A stretch of DNA of 64,000 nucleotides. Source: an uncultured Eubacteriales bacterium. Lineage in GTDB: Bacteria > Bacillota > Clostridia > Oscillospirales > QAKW01. The DNA lies in the NCBI GenBank assembly GCA_902492505.1, contig CABULU010000002.1, positions 1 to 64,000 on the forward strand, read 5' to 3'. The notes under the pieces are model-generated. The model saw only the letters and a list, made by a program, of their open reading frames with translations, was not told where the DNA came from and did no database searches. The translations under genes were made by a program, and so were the position numbers. Numbering within the stretch: position 1 is the stretch's first letter; the number at the start of each line of letters is the position of its first letter. This document shows, piece by piece, positions 52,671 to 62,848 of this stretch.

Positions 52671-53552
52671 TTATATCAATTCAAGCTCACTCATACATGA
52701 CTTCAGCATTTGAAGATTTTGTTCATTCATTTCGCAGAGCGGAAGCCGTAACGGACCTACATTCATTCCTATTAAATTCAAAGCGGTTTTAACAGGAATC
52801 GGGTTTACTTCGCAAAATAATGCATTTATAAAATTTAAATATTTAAGCTGCATTTGGCGTGCACGCTGAAATTCTCCGTCAAGCATATAACGGCAAATAG
52901 CATGAGTCTCCCGCGGTAAAATATTTGCCAAGACAGATATAACCCCTATACCTCCGAGCGACATTATGGGTACAATCTGATCGTCGTTTCCGCTGTAAAT
53001 GTTAAGGTCACAGCATTGTGCAATTCGAGCAATTTGAGATATATTACCTGAAGCTTCTTTAACGGCAACAATGTTTTCTATCTCAGAAAGCCTTTGATAT
53101 GTATCTGTTTCTATATTCATTCCCGTTCTGGACGGAACGTTGTATAAAATACATGGGAGGTCCGTGGCAGCAGCGATAGTTCCGAAGTGTCTGATAAGCC
53201 CTTTTTGCGTAGTTTTATTATAATAAGGCGTAACAAGCAGTAACGCGTCAGCACCGGCTTTTTTTGCATATTTTGACAGCTTTACGGAATATGCCGTATC
53301 GTTGCTACCTGTACCGGCAATAACCGGCACTCTTCCTGAAGCTGCTTCGACAGAATATTTAATTACATTTTCGTGTTCCTCGTTTTCAAGCGTTTTGCTT
53401 TCGCCTGTCGTACCGCAGATTATAAGTGCGTCTGTGGAATTATTTATCTGAAATTCAATAAGCTCGCCGAGCTTTTTATAATTTACAGAACCGTCCTCCT
53501 GCATCGGTGTTATAAGTGCGACTCCCGAACCGGTAAAAACGGGTGAACTCAT
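52671..53552 (-). CDS. dapA: 4-hydroxy-tetrahydrodipicolinate synthase
   Basis: 293 residues, TIM barrel. GTTGESKTL (substrate loop, about residue 45), LYNVPSRTGMNIE with the catalytic Tyr, and VAVKEASGNISQI with the Schiff-base Lys (about residue 162). It condenses pyruvate with aspartate semialdehyde. Its substrate is made by the upstream gene asd. In spore formers the product is also the source of dipicolinic acid. Confidence 0.96.
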   Translation of the reverse strand: MSSPVFTGSGVALITPMQEDGSVNYKKLGELIEFQINNSTDALIICGTTGESKTLENEEHENVIKYSVEAASGRVPVIAGTGSNDTAYSVKLSKYAKKAGADALLLVTPYYNKTTQKGLIRHFGTIAAATDLPCILYNVPSRTGMNIETDTYQRLSEIENIVAVKEASGNISQIARIAQCCDLNIYSGNDDQIVPIMSLGGIGVISVLANILPRETHAICRYMLDGEFQRARQMQLKYLNFINALFCEVNPIPVKTALNLIGMNVGPLRLPLCEMNEQNLQMLKSCMSELELI

Positions 53553-53569
53553 AGAAACATCTCCTGAAA

Positions 53570-54655
53570 TTAATCCATATAACCCTGAGCGTACAGCAAT
53601 TCAGCGAGCAGTACGGCGCCTCCGGCAGCACCTCTCAGAGTATTGTGTGAAAGACAAACAAATTTATAATCAAATATTTTGTCTTCGCGCAGACGACCTA
53701 TATTAATTGCCATTCCGTGCTCATTATCACGGTCAAGCTTTGTCTGCGGACGGTTATCCTCCTCAAAGTAATGAAGAAACTGTTTAGGTGCGCTGGGTAG
53801 ATTAAGCTTCTGCGGCACGCCCGAATATTCCTTCCAGATATTGAGTATTTCTTCCTTGGTTGGTTTTATATCCTTAAACTTTATGAATACCGCAGCCATA
53901 TGCCCATTTGAGGCGGCGACGCGCAGGCACTGTGCCGTAATAACGGGAGAAACTGCATTTTCAATGCCGTTTTCAGTTACTTTGCCCCATATTTTCAGAG
54001 GTTCCTGCTCACTTTTTTCTTCCTCACCGCCAATAAACGGAATTACGTTGTCAACCATTTCCGGCCATCTTTCAAATGTTTTGCCGGCGCCGCTTATAGC
54101 TTGATATGTACATGCCAGAGCGCTGTCAATCTCGTATTTTTGCATAAGAGGATGCATGGCGGGAACATAGCTTTGAAGCGAACAATTTGATTTAACCGCT
54201 ATAAAACCGCGCTTTGTACCGAGCCTTTTACGCTGAAACTCTATTACTTTGGCATGTTCCGGATTTATTTCCGGAACAATCATAGGAACGTCCGGCGTAC
54301 CTCTGTTTGCGGAATTATTGGAAATTACGGGACATTCTAATTTAGCATATGCCTCTTCAAGTTTTTTTATTTCATCCTTAGGCATATCGACGGCGCAGAA
54401 TACAAATGAAACCATACCGGCAATTTTTTCTTTATCACTGTCAGCATCGTATACATACATGTTTGCTAAATTATCAGAAAGCGCGCTGTCCATACACCAT
54501 CTGCCGCCCAAAGCCTCTGAGTATTTTTTACCTGCACTTCTGGATGATGCGGCAAGTACCTTAATATTAAACCAGGGATGATTTTCGAGCAGAGTTATAA
54601 ACCTCTGACCGACCATTCCGGTGGCGCCTATAATTCCTACATCGCATTTTTTCAT
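53570..54655 (-). CDS. asd: Aspartate-semialdehyde dehydrogenase (long, archaeal/fungal-like type)
   Basis: 361 residues. NADP loop GIIGATGMVGQRF, SNNSANRGTPDVP, catalytic Cys in KSNCSLQSYVPAMHPL (about residue 157), and the late RLREDKIFDYKFVCLSHNTLRGAAGGAVL segment. It belongs to the longer archaeal/fungal-like branch that is common in Clostridia. It makes aspartate semialdehyde for lysine, threonine and DAP. First gene of the operon, with a promoter facing queA. Confidence 0.94.
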   Translation of the reverse strand: MKKCDVGIIGATGMVGQRFITLLENHPWFNIKVLAASSRSAGKKYSEALGGRWCMDSALSDNLANMYVYDADSDKEKIAGMVSFVFCAVDMPKDEIKKLEEAYAKLECPVISNNSANRGTPDVPMIVPEINPEHAKVIEFQRKRLGTKRGFIAVKSNCSLQSYVPAMHPLMQKYEIDSALACTYQAISGAGKTFERWPEMVDNVIPFIGGEEEKSEQEPLKIWGKVTENGIENAVSPVITAQCLRVAASNGHMAAVFIKFKDIKPTKEEILNIWKEYSGVPQKLNLPSAPKQFLHYFEEDNRPQTKLDRDNEHGMAINIGRLREDKIFDYKFVCLSHNTLRGAAGGAVLLAELLYAQGYMD

Positions 54656-54673
54656 TTTGTTTCTCCTTAACTA

Positions 54674-54703
54674 TTGAAAATATATCTGTTTCTGTATTAT
54701 AAT
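54674..54703 (+). promoter_or_regulatory. Promoter of queA-tgt
   Basis: TTGAAA (54674-54679), 18 bases, TATAAT (54698-54703). Its -10 abuts the -10 of the divergent asd promoter, so the two could interfere. Confidence 0.6.
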
Positions 54704-54732
54704 AATATATCATTATACTTTTTTTATGTCAA
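54704..54732 (-). promoter_or_regulatory. Promoter of asd-dapA-dapB
   Basis: Minus strand: TTGACA (54732-54727), 17 bases, TATATT (54709-54704). It lies back to back with the queA promoter. Confidence 0.6.
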
Positions 54733-54749
54733 TAAAAAGGAAAGAAAAT

Positions 54750-56934
<2,185 letters not shown>

Positions 56935-56940
56935 AAGCAC

Positions 56941-56969
56941 TTGATTTTTATAAGTGTATAACATATAAT
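56941..56969 (+). promoter_or_regulatory. Promoter of yajC
   Basis: TTGATT (56941-56946), 17 bases, TATAAT (56964-56969), about 30 bases before the yajC start. Confidence 0.62.
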
Positions 56970-56998
56970 ATTTAAAAACAGATTTGAGAGGAAATAAA

Positions 56999-57277
56999 AT
57001 GGCTGAATTTTTTACCCAATACGGCACATTGCTGTTTATGATTATTTTGATGGTGGTAATGTATCTTATCATGTTCCGTCCGCAGAAAAAGCGCGAGAAA
57101 GAAATTAAGCAGATGCGCAATAACCTTGAGGTAGGAGATATGGTTGTAACCGAAAGCGGAATTGTAGGCAAGGTTATATCTACAAAGGATATTGACACCG
57201 TAACTATCGAAACGGGCGCCGACAAGACCAAGCTTAAGTTCAAAAGATGGGCGATAATAAGTAAAGAGCAGCAATAA
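56999..57277 (+). CDS. yajC: Preprotein translocase subunit YajC
   Basis: 92 residues from ATG 56999 (GAGAGG upstream). One N-terminal membrane helix, then FRPQKKREKEIKQMRNNLEVGDMVVTESGIVGKV, the YajC signature split here as MFRPQKKREKE and GDMVVTESGIVGKV, and a basic end. YajC is an accessory of SecDF in protein export. secDF itself is not in the window. Confidence 0.95.
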   Translation: MAEFFTQYGTLLFMIILMVVMYLIMFRPQKKREKEIKQMRNNLEVGDMVVTESGIVGKVISTKDIDTVTIETGADKTKLKFKRWAIISKEQQ

Positions 57278-57318
57278 GTGACGCAGAAAAATAATACGAC
57301 GTACATTTCAGAATAATT

Positions 57319-57360
57319 TAACACCCCCTTGAATACTTTATAGTATCTAAGGGGGTTATT
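57319..57360 (+). promoter_or_regulatory. Hairpin that buries the ribosome-binding site of the TIGR04086 gene
   Basis: ACCCCCTT (57323-57330) pairs with AAGGGGGT (57349-57356), with an inner ATACT/AGTAT stem. The right arm is the only Shine-Dalgarno sequence before ATG 57364, and a short TTATTTTT follows. It can act as a weak yajC terminator or as a translation switch. Confidence 0.6.
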
Positions 57361-57363
57361 TTT

Positions 57364-57768
57364 ATGCGCTCATATATGGAAAAAAACGAACCGTCAGCTT
57401 GGTGGCTTAAGCCTCTGAAAATTGCTACTGTAATTTTGGCGTCAATTGCTGTAATGATGATTTTAACGATGATTTGCAGCGTGATTATTTTAAACAGCAA
57501 ACTGCCGGAAAGCTCCGGAAGCGTAATGATGATGATAGTTTCCGCAATAACGTCAATTTTAATGTCTGTTCTTTTGACATTAAACACAAAATCCAAAGCT
57601 ATTCTGAGTGCGCTGTTAGCGTTTGCGGTAATGTTTATTTTAAAGCTGATACTTACAAATATAATTGCACACGACATAGCATTCGGGCGCCAGGGGATAG
57701 TAGGTATAATTTTTACGGCGGTATTCTGTATTATAGGTTCTCTCATAGGTGCCAACATTAAAAAATAG
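57364..57768 (+). CDS. TIGR04086 family membrane protein
   Basis: 134 residues with four membrane helices and short loops; GRQGIVGIIFTAVFCIIGSLIGANIKK is the typical C-terminal helix. TIGR04086 proteins are found mostly in Clostridia, next to yajC, as here (86 bases away). In many species the SCIFF peptide and its radical-SAM enzyme follow, but neither is present here: the next 348 bases have no Cys-rich ORF. Function unknown. Confidence 0.85.
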   Translation: MRSYMEKNEPSAWWLKPLKIATVILASIAVMMILTMICSVIILNSKLPESSGSVMMMIVSAITSILMSVLLTLNTKSKAILSALLAFAVMFILKLILTNIIAHDIAFGRQGIVGIIFTAVFCIIGSLIGANIKK

Positions 57769-57881
57769 CATTTTGCATAAAAATTAAAAATTATAAAATA
57801 ACTATTGACTTTTTTATTCGGCATATATTGTTTTTTTAAATAACTTTATTCAATATATTGTCTTAAAGCATTAGCCGCGAA

Positions 57882-58053
57882 GCCGGTTTACATAATCTTT
57901 TCATGCCGGTTTACATAATCTTTTATAAACTATTAACAAAAAAGAGTTATTTTAATAAAACATCTTGATTAACCGCTTTTATTAGTGTAAAATTAATGCG
58001 TTGTCTGAATGCGGCTAATATATGATTTACATAATTTTTTGATAAGATTTACA
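57882..58053 (+). repeat. Four TTTACAT repeats in the gap before the spoIIM-like gene
   Basis: Two identical 20-base direct repeats, GCCGGTTTACATAATCTTTT, start at 57882 and 57905 (23 bases apart). Two weaker copies, TGATTTACATAATTTTTT (58023-58040) and AGATTTACATATTTTAAT (from 58046), follow. This gap (57769-58116, 348 bases) has no ORF. A repeated operator for a regulator is the simplest reading. Confidence 0.6.
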
Positions 58054-58063
58054 TATTTTAATC

Positions 58064-58086
58064 ATAATATCAACGGCTTGTACATA
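58064..58086 (+). promoter_or_regulatory. Candidate SigmaE-type promoter of the spoIIM-like gene
   Basis: ATA (58064-58066), 16 bases, CATA (58083-58086), matching the core of the SigmaE pattern ATA-16/18-cATAcanT; the last part of the -10 fits poorly. spoIIM is a SigmaE gene in Bacillus. Confidence 0.33.
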
Positions 58087-58116
58087 AGTATTTACCGGGT
58101 TTAACCGGAGGTGTGT

Positions 58117-58692
58117 ATGTTGAAGTTTAAAAAAGCCGTTAATTTTATTTTTGAGTGTGAATTTAAAGTTGCAGCCGCACTTTCACTTTTCTTTATATTG
58201 GGAATGGTGTTTGGTGCTTTTTACAGCTGTAAGATGGATTTATCCGCAGATATGGCAGGCAACCTGATTACTGATGACGTTTTGTCTCTAATTCTTAAAA
58301 ATCTACTGCTTCTTACAGTTGTCTTTTTAATGGGGTATACCGTAATCGGAGCCCCTCTTATTTGTTTTATTATTGTATACAGCGGCGTAAGCTGCGGTAT
58401 GTTTCTTGGCATTTTTACAGGCTTTTACGGTTTTCGCGGATGCGTTGTAGCGGCAATTTGTTTCTATCTGTTTTATCTGATTAATCTAATGTCGCTTGTG
58501 TTTGTATCTTTTTCGTCGCTGAGACTTTCTCTTGCGCTGTATAATGTCTTTAAAAATAATACGCGGTATGTTTCACCCGGAATTTATTCTAAGCCGCATA
58601 TAGTTAAATTCTCGGTTTTTGCTGCGCTTACATTATTTTCATGCTTATATTATGTTTATATCGCAAGGGGACTTGCTTTAATCTTGATTTGA
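58117..58692 (+). CDS. SpoIIM-like stage II sporulation membrane protein
   Basis: 191 residues from ATG 58117 behind GGAGGTG. Five membrane helices; LSLFFILGMVFGAFYS near residue 20 and GVSCGMFLGIFTGFYGFRG near 95 fit SpoIIM, part of the SpoIID-SpoIIM-SpoIIP complex that thins septal and engulfment peptidoglycan in the mother cell. The next gene is xerD, the same neighbour spoIIM has in B. subtilis. Sequence match is partial, position gives the main support. Confidence 0.75.
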   Translation: MLKFKKAVNFIFECEFKVAAALSLFFILGMVFGAFYSCKMDLSADMAGNLITDDVLSLILKNLLLLTVVFLMGYTVIGAPLICFIIVYSGVSCGMFLGIFTGFYGFRGCVVAAICFYLFYLINLMSLVFVSFSSLRLSLALYNVFKNNTRYVSPGIYSKPHIVKFSVFAALTLFSCLYYVYIARGLALILI

Positions 58693-58706
58693 AAGGAGGA
58701 ATTGTA

Positions 58707-59601
58707 GTGATTGAACTGTTTGAGGATTTTTGTGTCTATCTTAAAACCAAAAAAAAGATGTCTGAAAATACTCTTTCCTCATACAGACGCGATATTAAAA
58801 ATTTTATAATATTCCTCCAGAGTATTAACGTATATGCAATCGATAAAGTGGATGCGCAAATAATCTCGCAATATATTTCTTATCTTAAAAAACACAAAAA
58901 GAGTTGCGCTACGATTTCGAGAAACCTTTCAAGTATGCGTTGCTTTTTTAAATATCTTATTATGAAAAAGGTTATTACGTTTAATCCGACTACAGGCATT
59001 AAAAACGAGAAAAGTACGTCTTCGCTTCCGGAAATAATGTCCTCTCAGGATGTGGACACGCTTCTTTCGTCTCCTGATACAACCACTGTTCTGGGAATGC
59101 GCGACAAAGCCATGCTGGAACTTTTATACGCAACGGGAATCAGGGTCAGTGAGCTTTTAAATATAACTGTTTTTGACATCAATCTTGACGTTGGATATGT
59201 GAATGTTAAAAACAGCTCCACAAAGGAGCGCATTGTACCGTTGTATCCCATGGCGGTGGAGGCATTAAGATGTTATCTGAATTTATCAAGGGACAAGCTG
59301 GTTGATGGAAAAAGTGGGTCTGATATCCTCTTTCTTAATTCTACGGGCAGTCAAATGACAAGACAGGGATTTTATAAAACAGTATGCAAGACTTACTAAA
59401 ATAAACGCGGTTATAACGCCTAAAATTCTGCGGCATTCTTTTGCTACACACCTACTTGAAAACGGTGCTGATATTAATGTAATAAAAGACATGCTCGGCC
59501 ACACCGCCATTTCCTCCACAAAAGTGTATACAAAGGTTATAAAGAATAAATATATGAATGTATATGCCAACTGTCATCCTCGTGCAAAGCATATGCAGTG
59601 A
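58707..59601 (+). CDS. xerD: Site-specific tyrosine recombinase XerD-like (apparent frameshift)
   Basis: Starts at GTG 58707 behind AAGGAGGA. The first frame runs to 59399: N-terminal SAM-like core-binding domain ([15 protein letters not shown]) and catalytic Arg in [13 protein letters not shown]. It then stops, but the next frame continues at once with [13 protein letters not shown], then [13 protein letters not shown] (HxxR), MLGHTAIS and the Tyr in VYTKV, ending at TGA 59601. One extra base near 59380 explains it. Joined length is about 297 residues, normal for XerD, which resolves chromosome dimers at dif with XerC. Without the shift the protein would lack its catalytic His, Arg and Tyr. 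Confidence 0.87.
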
Positions 59602-59630
59602 TATAATAGATAAGAAGGAGACAGCAGCTG

Positions 59631-60371
59631 ATGGGTATATTTAATGACTATATGCGCGAAGGTCGCGGTATTGACAAGGGTCCAGATGAAAGACCACGAT
59701 TTATAGTTTTTTTTGATATTTTATTCAGAAAATTCTGGAGTCTGATTAAAGTAAATCTATTGTTTGTTCTTGCGTGCATTCCTGTTGTAACTATCGGTCC
59801 TGCTATTGCCGGCATGACAAAAATATTACGTAATTATGCAAGAGAAGAGCACGCTTTTATATGGGCGGACTTTTGGGAGACCTTCAAGAAAAATTTCGGC
59901 AAAGCAATGCTTATTGGAATTATAGATATTGTTGTTGCAGCAATCATTACATTTGATCTTTACATGTATACATCGCTTAACAGCTCTGCAATGGTGCGTA
60001 CAATTGCACTGGCTCTTATGTTTATTACTGCAACAATTTTTATATTTATGAATTATTATATTTTCCCTATGCTTATAACATTTAGACTGACCTTTAAGCA
60101 GCTTATCAAAAACGCATTTATATTTGCGTGGGTGGGCTTTTTCAGAAATCTTTTTGTTACTGTTTTAATTGCAGTTCTGACGCTGATAGCAGTACTTTAT
60201 TTTCCGACATTTGGCTATGTTTATGTTCTGCTTATATATTTCAGCCTGTGTGGGTTTATAATTAATTTTGCAACGTATCCGCTAATAAAGAGATATATGA
60301 TAGACGGATACGATCCCAACACGGGTGAGCGGCTTGAAGACACCGATAAAAATGAAGCATATGATGAATAA
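59631..60371 (+). CDS. DUF624 (YesL-like) membrane protein
   Basis: 246 residues. About five membrane helices; KFWSLIKVNLLFVLACIPVVTIGPAIAGMTK near residues 30-60 (split here as NLLFVLACIPVV and TIGPAIAGMTKI) is the DUF624 signature. Such proteins often sit near sugar transport genes in Firmicutes, but no such genes are here. Function unknown. It ends at a terminator shared with the convergent recombinase gene. Confidence 0.82.
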   Translation: MGIFNDYMREGRGIDKGPDERPRFIVFFDILFRKFWSLIKVNLLFVLACIPVVTIGPAIAGMTKILRNYAREEHAFIWADFWETFKKNFGKAMLIGIIDIVVAAIITFDLYMYTSLNSSAMVRTIALALMFITATIFIFMNYYIFPMLITFRLTFKQLIKNAFIFAWVGFFRNLFVTVLIAVLTLIAVLYFPTFGYVYVLLIYFSLCGFIINFATYPLIKRYMIDGYDPNTGERLEDTDKNEAYDE

Positions 60372-60372
60372 T

Positions 60373-60405
60373 AAAAAGCAGACCGTTTTTACTGGTCTGC
60401 TTTAA
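60373..60405. terminator. Bidirectional terminator between DUF624 gene and recombinase
   Basis: Perfect 10-bp stem AAAGCAGACC (60375-60384) and GGTCTGCTTT (60394-60403), loop GTTTTTACT. Confidence 0.88.
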
Positions 60406-61373
60406 TTATTAATTTTTATATCGGAAACAGGATTTGCGTTTATAGCATTTTTGATTTTTTCACTGTCTACATGAGTGTAAATTTGAGTTGTGCCAAGATT
60501 TTCGTGACCGAGAATTTCCTGAAGTACGCGTATGTCCACATTACCGTAGCGGTACATGAGCGTTGCCGCCGTATGACGCAGCTTATGAGTTGAATAATGC
60601 TTGTCACCCAGACCGCTTTTTTTCAGACATTCTTCTACTATCTGCTGTACGCGGCGGCGGGTAATACGGTTTCCGTTTCGACTAACAAAAAGTGCCTGCC
60701 TTGCATCATCTTTAAGATTATTATACGGTCGTTCGTTTTTTAAATAATCGTCAACAGCGTCTTTGCATGCTTTATTCAGGTAAATGCTACGCTGTTTGTT
60801 TCCTTTGCCGGTAATAGTTATATAGTCGTTGCCCAAATCACTTAAATTTATAGAAATAAGTTCTGCAAGGCGCATACCGCAATTTAAAAACAATGTAATC
60901 ATAGCAAAGTCGCGTTTGCTGTTACTGCCGTCTTTCGCGGCACTTAAAAGCTGTTCACATTCGCTTAATGACAAGTGTACGGGCAGGGTATGGGGTAGAG
61001 CGCTGCTCTCGAGATTCTCAACAGGATTGCTTGTCAAAGCACCTGTTTTATTGCACATATACTTAAAGAAGCCTCGTATACTGCAGCATCTGCGGTTGAG
61101 CGTACGATTGTTGCATTTGCGGTTTTCTTTCATGTAATAGAGATATTCATATGTATCTTCCAAAGTGACTTTTTTTAAGAATTCAATATCGACATCCGTG
61201 ATATCTATACTGTCTATGCTTTTACCAGTTTTGCATTTTATACTTTTAATAAAACGAAAATAACAACGTAAATCAAGGTAATACTCGTAAATAGTATTTT
61301 TTGATTTACCTGTAACCACATCAAGATAAAACAGAAAATCCTTTATGGGTTTTGAAACGTCATCATAAGCCAT
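60402..61373 (-). CDS. Tyrosine recombinase, XerC-like
   Basis: 323 residues. N-terminal core-binding domain (about 5-105; GKSKNTIYEYYLDLRCYFRF) and catalytic domain (about 125-310) with Arg in NCGMRLAELISINLSDL, Lys in ITGKGNKQR, HKLRHTAATLMYR (HxxR), ILGHENLGTTQ and Tyr in IYTHVD. Complete and intact. It could be the XerC partner of the xerD-like gene 1.7 kb away or an independent recombinase. No attachment sites or phage genes lie nearby. There is no clear ribosome-binding site before the ATG. Confidence 0.9.
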   Translation of the reverse strand: MAYDDVSKPIKDFLFYLDVVTGKSKNTIYEYYLDLRCYFRFIKSIKCKTGKSIDSIDITDVDIEFLKKVTLEDTYEYLYYMKENRKCNNRTLNRRCCSIRGFFKYMCNKTGALTSNPVENLESSALPHTLPVHLSLSECEQLLSAAKDGSNSKRDFAMITLFLNCGMRLAELISINLSDLGNDYITITGKGNKQRSIYLNKACKDAVDDYLKNERPYNNLKDDARQALFVSRNGNRITRRRVQQIVEECLKKSGLGDKHYSTHKLRHTAATLMYRYGNVDIRVLQEILGHENLGTTQIYTHVDSEKIKNAINANPVSDIKINN

Positions 61374-61405
61374 TTAGATAATACACCACGCTTTTATTTT
61401 ATTAT

Positions 61406-61434
61406 ATTCTATCATGTATAATTATTTTTTTCAA
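61406..61434 (-). promoter_or_regulatory. Promoter of the XerC-like gene
   Basis: Minus strand: TTGAAA (61434-61429), 17 bases, TAGAAT (61411-61406). Confidence 0.55.
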
Positions 61435-61463
61435 TAATAGGGAGGTAATTTCATTAATCGTTC

Positions 61464-61493
61464 AACTACACAAAATGAATATTTTGTGTAGTT
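61464..61493. repeat. Perfect 13-bp palindrome between recombinase and kinase genes
   Basis: AACTACACAAAAT, loop GAAT, ATTTTGTGTAGTT. No T-run follows on either strand, so it is not an ordinary terminator. It lies 30 bases upstream of the XerC-like promoter and just past the kinase terminator. Confidence 0.7.
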
Positions 61494-61501
61494 AAGGGGA
61501 C

Positions 61502-61542
61502 AAAAAAATAAAACCTGATATTATAGCTCAGATTTTATTTTT
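61502..61542 (-). terminator. Terminator of the sigK-HAD-kinase group
   Basis: Stem AAAAATAAAACCTGA (61504-61518) with TCAGATTTTATTTTT (61528-61542), one mismatch; on the minus strand it ends in a T-run. Confidence 0.75.
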
Positions 61543-61544
61543 AC

Positions 61545-62039
61545 TTACAATGTAGAAATTATTTCTGCTGTTTGATATTCATTTATATTTGATGTGTCGA
61601 TTTTTAGTGTTTTTAAAGAACTATAACAAGCAAGACGGTTAACGCTTCGATCAATTATATCATTGTTTCGTTTTCCCGATAATATATCTTTTTCTAAACG
61701 CTTTATCAGATTTTTTTGATCACATACAAGCGAAATATTTATAATTTCACAATCAGACAAATTGATACGTGATAAGATTGTATCTATAATTTCCTGATTA
61801 TGCAAAACCCAACAAAATATTATATTTTCAATTTCATTACAGCCAATAAAATTGTTCAGCATATAACAGATATTATCCAAAACTAATTTTTTCGTACAGC
61901 TGTTTACTATAAACGGATTAATATCCCAGCACCAATCGCCGTCAAGCATTACGCTCATATCAAGACGTTTTTTCAGTATATTACAAACTGTTGTTTTTCC
62001 AACGCCCATCGTACCGCCAATTATATATAATTTTTTCAT
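61545..62039 (-). CDS. P-loop kinase-like protein (AAA_17/18 type)
   Basis: 164 residues. Walker A GGTMGVGKTTVC (about residues 8-19) near the N-terminus, a DGDWCWDINPF segment (possible acceptor site, about 37) and an Arg-containing lid (KRLEKDILSGKRNND near 110). This is the plan of small nucleotide or sugar kinases; the acceptor is unknown. It overlaps the HAD gene by 4 bases, so it is likely co-translated with it. Confidence 0.82.
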   Translation of the reverse strand: MKKLYIIGGTMGVGKTTVCNILKKRLDMSVMLDGDWCWDINPFIVNSCTKKLVLDNICYMLNNFIGCNEIENIIFCWVLHNQEIIDTILSRINLSDCEIINISLVCDQKNLIKRLEKDILSGKRNNDIIDRSVNRLACYSSLKTLKIDTSNINEYQTAEIISTL

Positions 62040-62833
62040 TTTTTGCTTAGATAATTATAAAGCTCACGTACATTTTTGTAAATAAATGTAGGAGAAAAAT
62101 CAAATTCCTTTAAGTCATTTAGTGTAGATTCACCGCTTAGCATCAACATTGTATCTATGCCGGCGTTATGACCGCTCGCAATATCGGTGTACAATCTATC
62201 TCCTAAAAGCACAGACTGTTCCTTTGTAAAACCGGATTTTTCAACAGCAAGCTCAACCATTGTAGCTTCCGGTTTTCCTATAAACTTAGGCTTGCGTTTT
62301 GTGGCATTAAAAAGCATTTGCGCCACCGAACCGCAATCAGGTACGTAACCGTATTCCGTAGGGCACACCCAGTCCGGATTGGTAGCAATGTAGTCTACTC
62401 CCCTGCCCAATAAAATAGAAGCATCCTCCAGCTTTTGAAATGTAAGCTCGGTATCAAAGCCCATAACAAGACAGTCGATATCATCCGCAAGTTCATCGGT
62501 TATATTAAGACCGTACAAAGATAGCTCTTCCTTTAAAGATCTTGTACCAAATACATAAATTTTATTTGTTTTATTATGCTTTTGAAGATACAGCCCCGTT
62601 GCCTGCGCTGAGGTAGTAAAATCCTCTTTATGGGCAGCAATGCCCATTTTATCAAGCTTTTCTATGTATTTATCCACGCTTTTGGATGAATTGTTTGTTA
62701 AGAACATGTATCTGCCGCCGTTTCCTTTGACCCAGTTTAAAAAATCAATCGTACCGTCAAAAATCTCATTGCCGAGATATATTGTTCCGTCCATGTCAAG
62801 CAGAAACAGTTTCTTATCACGAAGTTCAGACAT
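62036..62833 (-). CDS. HAD-IIA family hydrolase (NagD-like sugar phosphatase)
   Basis: 265 residues. Motif I LLDMDGTIYLG (nucleophile Asp near residue 13), motif II LTNNSSKS, motif III Lys in KRKPKFIGKPEATM, and motif IV LLGDRLYTDIASG. The C2-type cap between motifs II and III places it with NagD/AraL, which act on sugar phosphates or p-nitrophenyl phosphate. It overlaps the kinase gene by 4 bases; the pair may belong to one salvage or housekeeping pathway. Confidence 0.93.
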   Translation of the reverse strand: MSELRDKKLFLLDMDGTIYLGNEIFDGTIDFLNWVKGNGGRYMFLTNNSSKSVDKYIEKLDKMGIAAHKEDFTTSAQATGLYLQKHNKTNKIYVFGTRSLKEELSLYGLNITDELADDIDCLVMGFDTELTFQKLEDASILLGRGVDYIATNPDWVCPTEYGYVPDCGSVAQMLFNATKRKPKFIGKPEATMVELAVEKSGFTKEQSVLLGDRLYTDIASGHNAGIDTMLMLSGESTLNDLKEFDFSPTFIYKNVRELYNYLSKK

Positions 62834-62848
62834 TTATTATTCCTTTCA

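Noticed and set aside
54656..54749. Lysine riboswitch ahead of the asd-dapA-dapB operon
   Set aside because: The gap is only 94 bases and filled by back-to-back promoters; no room for the lysine aptamer.
57882..57924. Two identical 20-base repeats with a short gap, as a CRISPR fragment
   Set aside because: The gap is only 3 bases, the other copies diverge, and no cas genes are present.
57769..58116. SCIFF peptide gene after the TIGR04086 gene, as in many Clostridia
   Set aside because: No Cys-rich small ORF or radical-SAM maturase gene is found in the gap or after it.
60402..61373. Intact tyrosine recombinase as a prophage or genomic-island integrase
   Set aside because: No phage, transfer or plasmid genes nearby, no tRNA or direct-repeat attachment sites, and base composition matches the surroundings.
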